Part shown: positions 1-5,287 of the stretch, piece by piece
Layout of the letters: each line of letters begins with the position of its first letter
How positions within the stretch are numbered: the stretch's first letter is position 1
Origin: Rickettsiales bacterium
GTDB taxonomy: Bacteria > Pseudomonadota > Alphaproteobacteria > Rickettsiales > Rickettsiaceae
Length of the DNA: 5,287 nt
NCBI GenBank assembly: GCA_947508155.1
Contig: CANNRM010000060.1
Coordinates: 1-5,287, forward strand
Reading direction: 5' to 3'
Made by a program: the position numbers and the translations under genes
The notes under the pieces: model-generated
Told to the model about the DNA's origin: nothing
What the model saw: the letters and a program-made list of their open reading frames with translations, nothing else
Databases searched by the model: none

Positions 1-1
1 C

Positions 2-556
2 ACGATCAAAAGCTGGGAGCACGGAATATCAGAAATAAGAACTGGCAATCTCGAAAAATATCTAACAATACTCGCTAAACTAGGATGCTATACAACAATG
101 GAATGGGTCGTACACGGCACTGGCCCTAGTCCTAATATAGCAGATAAAAATAATGAAATACTAGCACAAGATTCTGTAAATATTGCACATGTTATAGACT
201 TGCTCTCCAAAACCTCTAATCTATTTTATTATTTAGATAATAACGAAAATATAATACATATAAATCGCAACCTATTATTTTTACTAGGGGGAGAAATTGA
301 TCACAATACAGAAATTACAGAACAAACACGATTACAGGAATTATGTCACCCAGAAATTTACGATATCTGCCGAGAAAATTTTATATTGTGCCAAGAAAGA
401 ACAGAACGAAGATTCAGTTATAATATCCAAAAACAATATAGCACCACATTTCATGTAGTAGATGTTCTATATTGGCCATTAACAAAACATGGAAGCGATC
501 AGATACTAGGAATCTTATGCTTCGTTTCAAACACACAAACCAAAGAGAAAAAATAA
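2..556 (+). CDS. XRE-family HTH / PAS-domain regulator (5' truncated by window)
   Basis: The reading frame is open from base 2, so the ATG at 98 is an internal methionine and the true start lies outside the window; 184 residues are visible. The first ~26 residues (TIKSWEHG, then a leucine-rich helix ending ILAKLG) match the recognition helix and last helices of a lambda-repressor/XRE HTH. EWVVHGTGPSP (residues 34-44) resembles the segment that follows the HTH in phage-repressor-like proteins (W-L-hydrophobic-x-G-x-GP). Instead of an S24 peptidase, the rest (about residues 70-178) reads like a PAS fold: FYYLDNNENIIHINRNLLFLLG, a central helical part, then strands ending in LYWPLTKHGSDQILGILCFV. 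The likely role is a cytoplasmic DNA-binding regulator with a small-molecule or protein-interaction PAS domain; ligand and targets are unknown. The stop is one base before the membrane-sensor start, so the two are probably co-translated and functionally linked. The HTH call is strong; PAS is moderate. Confidence 0.75.
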   Translation, partial: TIKSWEHGISEIRTGNLEKYLTILAKLGCYTTMEWVVHGTGPSPNIADKNNEILAQDSVNIAHVIDLLSKTSNLFYYLDNNENIIHINRNLLFLLGGEIDHNTEITEQTRLQELCHPEIYDICRENFILCQERTERRFSYNIQKQYSTTFHVVDVLYWPLTKHGSDQILGILCFVSNTQTKEKK

Positions 557-557
557 A

Positions 558-1565
558 ATGTGCATAGTAAAATCATTACCTTCTTTAATTTCGCTAACAC
601 GTACATGGTACTATGCCATGTTTATCATGATATGTATGTTTTACCTATTGAATGGAGCTATGGTTACTCATGATATAAAAAAAGATTTAGAAAAAACATT
701 CGCGGCACAGATAGATATTTTATCTCTAGAATCACAAGAAGTAATAGCTCTAAATTACTCTATTCTAGACAATATCGTTGCTAAACTTACATCATCTAAT
801 CCCGAAAATATTGCCAAAAATTTTGCTCAATATACTCACACAATAGGACAATATACCAACAATATAATATTCCTTACAAGCCCTCAAAAAGATATCATTC
901 AAATAACTCCTAACACAAAGGAAGTTTCTGAACATTTTAGCGCAGAAAATCACACTCAAATTAAAATACACCTAACTGAAAACAACAATACGCTACTAAC
1001 AAACCACCTTTTCATCGGGCCTATAGTGCGCGTTCATTCCGAAAACACATGGGGAATACCAATAACAAAAACTATCATGAAAGGAGATAAGGACTTAGGT
1101 ACAGTTGTTTGGGTAGCGCATCTAGAAAAATTCTCTGATAGTCTTCTTAAATTAAATATGACATTAAAGCTTCATGAGGGACATGAAAAAAGACCAGATT
1201 GCTATATAGAAGCAGACCATAATACACCTGCAAGCAACATCAAGAATACAATATCATACCACACTATATTAGGCGCTATACTTGCTCCAAAAGGTGATAT
1301 TTTAGCATCAGAAGGCTCACACTTAATACATGGCACAACGCGTTATGTTACCCTTGCAATGCCTGCAAAGCATATCCAAAAGCTATTTTGGAATAAATTT
1401 AATTACAACTTTATTATCTTCTCTTTTTGTACATTTGCCATTTTATTTGTAGTATTATCTAAAATTTCACGTCTTGCTCATCAAGTAAAAAATATAGAAA
1501 ATATACTTGTACAATCAGCAATCATATTACAGCATTTAATACCAGGATTTGCTACTCTTACTTAA
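558..1565 (+). CDS. Two-TM membrane sensor, Cache/PDC-like extracytoplasmic domain (N-terminal part of a split gene)
   Basis: This encodes 335 residues up to an in-frame TAA. A short basic N-terminus precedes a hydrophobic segment at about residues 17-36 (TM1), then a ~245-residue extracytoplasmic region, then TM2 at about 284-301 and a short cytoplasmic helix rich in charged residues. Within the outer domain, residues ~151-193 (GPIVRVHSENTWGIPITKT, then DLGTVVWVAHLEKF) resemble the second half of a Cache/PDC ligand-binding domain, where a G-P-x-x-R/W-x-I-P pattern is followed by a G-x-V-hydrophobic strand. The topology is that of a histidine kinase or similar receptor that has lost its cytoplasmic output at the stop codon. 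The ATG follows the upstream stop by one base, with only a weak AG-rich ribosome site (AAAGAG, 542-547), so translational coupling is likely. The family is not recognised by name; topology is confident, Cache is inferred. Confidence 0.7.
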   Translation: MCIVKSLPSLISLTRTWYYAMFIMICMFYLLNGAMVTHDIKKDLEKTFAAQIDILSLESQEVIALNYSILDNIVAKLTSSNPENIAKNFAQYTHTIGQYTNNIIFLTSPQKDIIQITPNTKEVSEHFSAENHTQIKIHLTENNNTLLTNHLFIGPIVRVHSENTWGIPITKTIMKGDKDLGTVVWVAHLEKFSDSLLKLNMTLKLHEGHEKRPDCYIEADHNTPASNIKNTISYHTILGAILAPKGDILASEGSHLIHGTTRYVTLAMPAKHIQKLFWNKFNYNFIIFSFCTFAILFVVLSKISRLAHQVKNIENILVQSAIILQHLIPGFATLT

Positions 1566-1721
1566 TTAAAACCCTTAAACCGATCCGATACAATACTCGT
1601 CAATATAGAACGTTTTGTAGATGCAAATCACCTAATAGTAGATAAAATTGAAAAACAAAATGATATTATCCTTACTTATGAAAAACACACCCCTGACTTA
1701 CAAAAACGCTTTTTGGATTCT

Positions 1722-2366
1722 ATGAAAGCATTACAGGAACAATCATTATGTCTGACGGAAAAAATAGATGATGTTTATCACATTGCTGCAAATAATTTAT
1801 ATCAAGACCCTAAAAAACTATGGGCTATATTTGAAGAAATTTATCATCATTCTAAAAGCTATGAAGAATATGCATTATCTCTTCAAGACTCTTTAAACAA
1901 AGCGCAAGCAATCGCCACTTGCGAGAAAAGAATAATTAATATAAGCGATATGATACAAAAAACTTTTGCAAATAAATATGCCTATTTTTCAGTTCAACAT
2001 TCTTTACCTGGCAAGACGAATCTTATGAAAGCCCTCATCCAAGAAGCAGTCGAAGCATCTATAGATAGCTTACTAGAAATAGGGTTAAAAGAGGATTATC
2101 ATATAAATTTAAAAATACAGCCTAATTGCACGATCATAGAAATTATATTGGATACAACAGAACACAAACTAGACCAAGATCAAGTGCAGCAATCTTTAGA
2201 AAAGGCCCGATTATTCGCATTATTAGATGAGGGATTAATTGGAATATATCGTACCGAGAATCATCTCGTATTTACATTGGTGTATAATTACACAGATTCC
2301 AATCCAGATATCTCTGCAGATTGCCCCGCAGAAATACGCTTTTCTAAAGATGCAAAACCACTATGA
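1722..2366 (+). CDS. Degenerate histidine-kinase-like cytoplasmic domain (C-terminal part of a split gene)
   Basis: The frame is the same as that of the membrane sensor and is open continuously from 1566 to the TGA at 2364-2366. The first ATG is 1722, with a TTG at 1713; neither has a convincing Shine-Dalgarno sequence, only GGA at 1715-1717. The region after 1566 is helical and probably coiled-coil (IVDKIEKQNDIIL, LQEQSLCLTEKIDDVYH). From about 1935 it follows the order of a histidine-kinase ATPase domain: a linker INISDMIQK, then ALIQEAVEASIDSLL where the N-box helix should be, then strands INLKIQ and TIIEIILDT, a helix ARLFALLDEGLIGIY, and a last strand LVFTLVYNY. The N-box asparagines are absent (Glu and Ala stand there in my alignment), no DxGxG or GxGxG boxes follow, and there is no H-E-L-R-T-P phosphoacceptor box. 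If made, it probably does not bind ATP. It may be expressed only by readthrough, by weak internal initiation, or not at all. Confidence 0.5.
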   Translation: MKALQEQSLCLTEKIDDVYHIAANNLYQDPKKLWAIFEEIYHHSKSYEEYALSLQDSLNKAQAIATCEKRIINISDMIQKTFANKYAYFSVQHSLPGKTNLMKALIQEAVEASIDSLLEIGLKEDYHINLKIQPNCTIIEIILDTTEHKLDQDQVQQSLEKARLFALLDEGLIGIYRTENHLVFTLVYNYTDSNPDISADCPAEIRFSKDAKPL

Positions 2367-2403
2367 CTCACACCCTAAGCTAAAACTAAACCTTCAGTTG
2401 TAT

Positions 2404-2527
2404 CGTCATTGCGAGAAGGGCTTCAGCCCGACGTGGCAATCTCCCTTTTCTATAAAATATTGTACGAGTGTGGCTAATTCATAGTAAAAGGGAGATTGCC
2501 GCGGCTGCAAGCAGCCTCGCAATGACG
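2404..2527. repeat. Palindromic REPIN/MITE-like intergenic element, copy 1
   Basis: A 124-bp imperfect palindrome lies between the sensor gene and trxB. The outer 12-bp ends are perfect inverted repeats, CGTCATTGCGAG (2404-2415) and its complement (2516-2527). The inner 15-bp arms are also perfect, GGCAATCTCCCTTTT (2435-2449) and its complement (2486-2500). Between outer and inner blocks each arm carries its own small hairpin, and these differ: GGGCTTCAGCCC (2418-2429) on the left and GGCTGC/GCAGCC (2503-2508/2511-2516) on the right. The central spacer is about 36 nt. The folded form is a long stem with two side hairpins. It ends 7 bp past the trxB stop and starts 37 bp past the sensor stop, so both convergent transcripts would run into it. 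It is homologous to the copy at 3563-3690. There is no ORF inside and no clear target-site duplication. The motif belongs to a kind of repeat I recall from intergenic DNA of Rickettsiales and other bacteria. Confidence 0.9.
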
Positions 2528-2534
2528 CAAAATA

Positions 2535-3464
2535 TTAAGCCAAAAACTTCTCACATTCAAGCGCCGCCATGCAACCAGTTCCAGCAGCTGTAACTGCTTG
2601 GCGGAAGATTTTATCCTGCACATCGCCGGCTGCAAAAACACCCGGAATATTCGTTTGGGTAAACCCTGGTTTCGTAATGATATAACCCTCATCATCCATG
2701 TCAATTATCCCTTTGAAAATATCAGTATTTGGTTTGTGACCAATAGCAATAAATATACCATCAATAGCGCGCTCAGTTAACTCACCAGAGATAGTATTTT
2801 TAAGCACGGCATGTGTTACAGAACGTGGGTTTTCCGTACCTCTCACTTCCTCAAGAGCATGATTCCAAATAACCTCAATCTTAGGATTTTTGAACAACCT
2901 ATCCTGCAGAATCTTTTCAGCCCTGAATGAATCCCTACGATGCACAACATAAACCTTACTCGCATGATTCGTCAAATATAATGCCTCTTCTACAGCAGTA
3001 TTCCCACCGCCCACAACCATCACTTCCTTTCCACGGAAGAAAAACCCGTCACATGTAGCACAACCAGAAACACCGAACCCCTGGAACTTTGTTTCAGATT
3101 CAAGACCAAGCCATTTTGCTTGAGCTCCCGTTGTGATGATGACGGTATCTCCATAATAAACATCTGAGCCACCATATACCACAAACGGACGCTTCGAAAA
3201 ATCCACTTTCGTAATATAATCGAACATAATTTTAGTTCCCACATGCTCTGCTTGAGCAGTCATTTGCTCCATAAGCCATGGCCCTTGAATTACATCCTTA
3301 AAGCCTGGGTAATTTTCAACATCCGTAGTGATTGTCAGCTGCCCACCTGGTTGCATTCCCTGTACCATAATTGGATGCATATTCGCACGCGCTGCATATA
3401 TTGCTGCCGTACAACCCGCAGGGCCGGATCCGATGATAAGTACTTTTGTTTTGTGTTCTGCCAT
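2535..3464 (-). CDS. trxB: Thioredoxin reductase (NADPH)
   Basis: This flavoprotein transfers electrons from NADPH through FAD and a redox-active disulfide to thioredoxin in the cytoplasm, supporting ribonucleotide reductase and thiol repair. The 309-residue length is normal for low-molecular-weight bacterial TrxB. Visible motifs in order: FAD-binding GSGPAG (12-17), QPGGQLTITTDVENYPGF (38-55), redox-active CATCDG (Cys135 and Cys138), NADPH-binding GGGNTAVEEA (152-161), HRRDSFRA (175-182), and the C-terminal FAD motif around GDVQD (280-284) followed by RQAVTAAGTGCMAA. All key residues are present. The ATG has a good ribosome site, TGGAG (minus strand, 3470-3474), 5 nt upstream. A strong promoter precedes it at 3492-3520, so it is probably transcribed independently of dnaQ. 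The palindromic element copy 1 lies 7 bp after the stop. Confidence 0.98.
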   Translation of the reverse strand: MAEHKTKVLIIGSGPAGCTAAIYAARANMHPIMVQGMQPGGQLTITTDVENYPGFKDVIQGPWLMEQMTAQAEHVGTKIMFDYITKVDFSKRPFVVYGGSDVYYGDTVIITTGAQAKWLGLESETKFQGFGVSGCATCDGFFFRGKEVMVVGGGNTAVEEALYLTNHASKVYVVHRRDSFRAEKILQDRLFKNPKIEVIWNHALEEVRGTENPRSVTHAVLKNTISGELTERAIDGIFIAIGHKPNTDIFKGIIDMDDEGYIITKPGFTQTNIPGVFAAGDVQDKIFRQAVTAAGTGCMAALECEKFLA

Positions 3465-3469
3465 ATTTG

Positions 3470-3474
3470 CTCCA
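3470..3474 (-). promoter_or_regulatory. Ribosome binding site of trxB
   Basis: On the minus strand TGGAG sits 5 nt before the trxB ATG. It is the clearest Shine-Dalgarno match near this start and supports the choice of start at 3464. Confidence 0.7.
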
Positions 3475-3491
3475 GTGGATTTGTTGGATTT

Positions 3492-3520
3492 GTTATATCA
3501 AGAAATTTAGGAATTGTCTA
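3492..3520 (-). promoter_or_regulatory. Sigma70-type promoter of trxB
   Basis: On the minus strand TAGACA (3515-3520; 5 of 6 to TTGACA) is followed after exactly 17 nt by TATAAC (3492-3497; 5 of 6 to TATAAT). The predicted transcription start is near 3485, giving a leader of about 20 nt that carries the TGGAG ribosome site. It lies in the 98-bp gap between trxB and palindromic element copy 2. No operator or riboswitch is evident in this gap. Confidence 0.75.
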
Positions 3521-3562
3521 GGAGTAGTAAAAAAGATTATTTAACATGAGTTGGGTGTTGCA

Positions 3563-3690
3563 CGTTATTGCGAGGAGCGTAGCGACGTGGCAATCTCACT
3601 TTTTAATGTTACGAATTATATAGCGAATCAGCGGATTTTATAGCAAAAGCGAGATTGCCACGTCGTGCTGAAGCCCTCCTCGCAATGACG
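3563..3690. repeat. Palindromic REPIN/MITE-like intergenic element, copy 2
   Basis: A 128-bp imperfect palindrome lies between dnaQ and trxB. The outer ends are CGTTATTGCGAG (3563-3574) and the complement of CGTCATTGCGAG (3679-3690), with one mismatch. The inner 20-bp arms, 3584-3603 (beginning GACGTGGCAATCTC) and 3645-3664, pair with one mismatch. Its right arm, read in reverse complement, matches the left arm of copy 1 at 43 of 46 positions (3645-3690 against 2404-2449). The spacer next to the right arm is also similar in the two copies (TATAGCAAAAG here, CATAGTAAAAG there), so they derive from one element. It begins 6 bp after the dnaQ stop and probably forms the 3' end or a stabilising hairpin of the dnaQ mRNA. 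It has no coding content. Confidence 0.9.
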
Positions 3691-3696
3691 TTAATT

Positions 3697-4350
3697 CTAA
3701 ATCTCAGCCATAAACTTCTCATGCAACTCCAGCTCCTCTTGCGTAGGCTTCACCAGCTTCGTGGCAATAGATATGCGCTCTGAATGCTCTACAGCTACAT
3801 GATTCTCAACCACCACAGCTTTTGTCTCGAATTTTGCCTGCCTACCACCACAAAGTTCCACATAAACATCTGCCAATAACTTAGCATCTTTCAACGCTCC
3901 ATGGAATGCACGCAAGGAATTATCTATCTTGAATTTGGTACATAAAGCATCTAAATTCACCTTCGCCCCTGGGAACATTTTGCGGGCCATAGGAAGAGTA
4001 TCTATTACACTATGATGATCAAGTGATGCCTTCCCTATTCTTGTCAATTCATGATTCAAAAACTTCATATCAAATGATGCGTTATGAATCACTAAAGCTC
4101 CATCGGCAATAAATTCTAACATTTCGTCCACTATATGTTCAAATAACGGCTTATCCTGCAAAAAATCCGTTGAAATACCATGGATACGATATGCCTCATT
4201 TGGCACATCACGCTCTGGGTTTATATAGCAATGAAATTGCTTGCCAGTAAGTATTTTATCATGCATTTCCAAAGCACCAATTTCGATGATTCTATGCCCA
4301 CTTTTTGGATCAAGCCCCGTTGTTTCAGTGTCGAGTATTATTTCTTTCAT
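3697..4350 (-). CDS. dnaQ: DNA polymerase III epsilon subunit (3'-5' proofreading exonuclease)
   Basis: This is the proofreading subunit of the replicative polymerase. It removes mismatched 3' nucleotides using two metal ions and binds the alpha subunit. The 217-residue protein carries the full DEDDh set: Exo I DTETTGL (Asp7, Glu9), Exo [16 protein letters not shown] (Asp94) and Exo III with [14 protein letters not shown] (His150, Asp155), followed by ELCGGRQ as is typical of alphaproteobacterial DnaQ. The stretch 172-217 is the less conserved C-terminal tail that tethers epsilon to the polymerase, ending in a charged helix ([16 protein letters not shown]). Length is somewhat shorter than the 243 residues of E. 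coli. The ATG at 4350 starts directly before the first beta strand and has ribosome site AGAAGGA 8 nt upstream. It is divergent from the ABC ATPase and followed closely by palindromic element copy 2. Confidence 0.96.
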   Translation of the reverse strand: MKEIILDTETTGLDPKSGHRIIEIGALEMHDKILTGKQFHCYINPERDVPNEAYRIHGISTDFLQDKPLFEHIVDEMLEFIADGALVIHNASFDMKFLNHELTRIGKASLDHHSVIDTLPMARKMFPGAKVNLDALCTKFKIDNSLRAFHGALKDAKLLADVYVELCGGRQAKFETKAVVVENHVAVEHSERISIATKLVKPTQEELELHEKFMAEI

Positions 4351-4358
4351 TTGATTAT

Positions 4359-4365
4359 TCCTTCT
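4359..4365 (-). promoter_or_regulatory. Ribosome binding site of dnaQ
   Basis: AGAAGGA on the minus strand, 8 nt before the dnaQ ATG, fits well and confirms the start. The rest of the 32-bp divergent gap (4351-4382) is too short for a complete dnaQ promoter, so its -35 region must lie inside the ABC coding sequence. I found only weak candidates there. Confidence 0.65.
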
Positions 4366-4373
4366 GCTATTAT
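4365..4373 (+). promoter_or_regulatory. Possible extended -10 promoter of the ABC ATPase gene
   Basis: TGCTATTAT fits an extended -10 element (TGn followed by TATTAT, 5 of 6 to TATAAT). A transcription start about 7 nt downstream would fall near 4380, a few bases before the ATG at 4383, so the message would be leaderless or nearly so. This agrees with the lack of any Shine-Dalgarno sequence before this gene. No good -35 box is present (CTTTCA at 4344-4349 is poor). Confidence 0.4.
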
Positions 4374-4382
4374 CTGCTTATC

Positions 4383-5287
4383 ATGACAAACAGCATCCTA
4401 CTTGAAAATTTAACAAAAATCTATGGCTCTTCTAAGCTTGCTTTAGATAATGTGAATCTCGCCATTCCTAAAGGCTCAATCTTTGCACTTCTCGGACCAA
4501 ATGGAGCTGGGAAATCAACACTCATAAACATCTTAGCCGGCACAGTGATTAAAACATCTGGCAAGGCTTTTGTAAATGGAATAGATATAGATGTTAGCCC
4601 TCAATCAGCAAAATATGAAATTGGTATCGTTCCCCAAGAAATTACAATGGACACCTTCTTCCCAGTAAGAAAAGCATTAGAGATCTATGCAGGATATTAT
4701 GGCATCAGGCCAGAACATCGTAAAACCGATGAAATTCTCGAAGCTTTGGGATTAACGGATAAAGCAGATGCTATGCCTCGCGCGCTCTCTGGCGGCATGA
4801 AACGTAGGTTCTTGGTTGCAAAATCTATGGTCCATTCGCCTGGCATTTTAGTGCTAGATGAGCCAACAGCTAGGGTAGATATTGAACTACGCGACCAATT
4901 ATGGCGTTACGTGAAATATCTCAATAGCCAAGGTACTACAATTATCCTCACAACACATTATTTAGCTGAAGCTGAAGAACTATGTGATTGGGTGGCTTTT
5001 ATCAATCATGGCAAAATCGTGCTAGTTGATAAGAAAGTAAATCTGATGCAAAATCTAGGTACAAAACAATTGATTCTAGAACTTACGTCTTCAGTTTCTG
5101 CTCAAATTGAACTTCCAAAAGGCGTAGAATTTGTATCAGCTATCGACAATAAATTAGTTGTAAAATTTGACGATAAAACCAGTAGCATTACAACAATTAT
5201 TTCTCATCTCGGAAAACATGGACTCGATGTAAAAAATCTCACCATCGACCAACCTGATTTCGAAGATATTTTCAAAAAAGTTATGGC
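4383..5287 (+). CDS. ABC-2 type exporter ATP-binding protein, YadG-like (3' end beyond window)
   Basis: This is the nucleotide-binding subunit of an ABC-2 type transporter. It hydrolyses ATP at the inner membrane to drive a separate permease; the substrate is unknown. The frame is open to the window end (301 complete codons), close to the ~308 residues of E. coli YadG, so only a few residues are missing. Motifs: Walker A GPNGAGKST (38-46), Q-loop VPQE (Gln85), signature ALSGGMKRR (134-142), Walker B ILVLDEPT (155-162), H-loop TTHYLAEAEE (His192). After about residue 215 follows the family's C-terminal accessory domain, ending PDFEDIFKKVM, the usual close of this family. The D-loop reads PTARVD, where PTAGVD or PTAGLD is usual. 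The gene diverges from dnaQ; a membrane permease gene would be expected directly downstream. The start ATG has no visible ribosome site but matches the start of homologues. Confidence 0.93.
   Translation, partial: MTNSILLENLTKIYGSSKLALDNVNLAIPKGSIFALLGPNGAGKSTLINILAGTVIKTSGKAFVNGIDIDVSPQSAKYEIGIVPQEITMDTFFPVRKALEIYAGYYGIRPEHRKTDEILEALGLTDKADAMPRALSGGMKRRFLVAKSMVHSPGILVLDEPTARVDIELRDQLWRYVKYLNSQGTTIILTTHYLAEAEELCDWVAFINHGKIVLVDKKVNLMQNLGTKQLILELTSSVSAQIELPKGVEFVSAIDNKLVVKFDDKTSSITTIISHLGKHGLDVKNLTIDQPDFEDIFKKVM

Larger units (their letters stand above)
558..2366 (+). pseudogene. Composite: membrane sensor with kinase-like output interrupted by an in-frame TAA
   Basis: This is the alternative reading of the two preceding entries as one gene. 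Without the TAA at 1563-1565 the frame would encode 602 residues with a complete receptor architecture: TM1, Cache-like domain, TM2, coiled-coil linker, degenerate HATPase-like domain. No frameshift is needed, since a single base change at the stop would restore the frame. The 266 codons after the stop hold no further stop codon, which is unlikely by chance in DNA this AT-rich, so the interruption is either recent, suppressed, or a sequencing error. I favour one ancestral gene. Confidence 0.6.

Noticed and set aside
98..556. ATG at 98 as the true start of the HTH-PAS gene
   Set aside because: The frame is open back to base 2 and the upstream residues encode the second half of an XRE HTH, so the start is outside the window.
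1919..1926. TTGCGAG within the sensor gene as a fragment of the palindromic repeat
   Set aside because: Only seven bases match, with no GGCAATCTC partner nearby, and it sits within continuous coding sequence; chance match.
2418..2449. Intrinsic terminator formed by GGGCTTCAGCCC and the following TTTT
   Set aside because: The T-run lies 16 nt after the hairpin and is part of the inner repeat arm, so it is not a canonical terminator; termination by the whole palindrome remains possible.
2239..2484. Open frame overlapping the end of the sensor gene and running into repeat copy 1
   Set aside because: It is out of frame with the supported coding sequence, and half of it is palindromic repeat sequence; it has no protein-like features.
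2598..3521. Short open frames on the plus strand opposite trxB and its upstream region, and one on the minus strand in another frame
   Set aside because: They overlap the clearly coding trxB frame, have no recognisable motifs and no ribosome sites; they are shadows.
3563..3690. Target-site duplications flanking the repeat elements
   Set aside because: The flanks of both copies were compared by eye and share no convincing direct repeat.
4180..4386. Plus-strand open frame opposite the start of dnaQ
   Set aside because: It is antisense to the conserved Exo I region of dnaQ, with no independent support.

Overview
The window looks like chromosomal DNA of an AT-rich alphaproteobacterium, probably of the Rickettsiales/Holosporales type. 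The thioredoxin reductase and the DNA polymerase III epsilon chain read like alphaproteobacterial versions, base composition is low in GC, and two copies of a palindromic intergenic repeat with ends of the form CGTCATTGCGAG are present. The organism assignment is inference; no marker here fixes the genus.

Layout. (1) Bases 2-2366, plus strand: a sensory/regulatory block. The 3' part of a gene for an XRE-type HTH protein fused to a PAS-like domain is followed after one base by a gene for a two-TM membrane sensor with a Cache/PDC-like extracytoplasmic domain. The sensor is cut by an in-frame TAA at 1563-1565. The same frame then stays open for another 266 codons, encoding a coiled-coil linker and a histidine-kinase-like ATPase fold whose ATP-binding motifs are gone. 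(2) 2404-2527: palindromic repeat, copy 1, between the convergent sensor gene and trxB. (3) 2535-3464, minus: trxB, with its own good sigma70-type promoter at 3492-3520. (4) 3563-3690: palindromic repeat, copy 2. (5) 3697-4350, minus: dnaQ. (6) 4383 to the window end, plus: ATPase subunit of an ABC-2 type exporter, divergent from dnaQ across only 32 bp and missing only its extreme 3' end.

How they fit together. trxB (disulfide/thiol redox) and dnaQ (replication proofreading) are ordinary housekeeping genes on one strand, each followed 6-7 bp after its stop codon by a copy of the palindromic repeat. The ABC ATPase would work with a membrane permease that is probably encoded just beyond the window. 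The HTH-PAS plus membrane-sensor pair is the least ordinary part. It looks like a translationally coupled signalling pair, visibly more AT-rich than the housekeeping genes, whose membrane partner is either decaying or expressed as two polypeptides. I see no tRNA, rRNA, CRISPR array or transposase gene.
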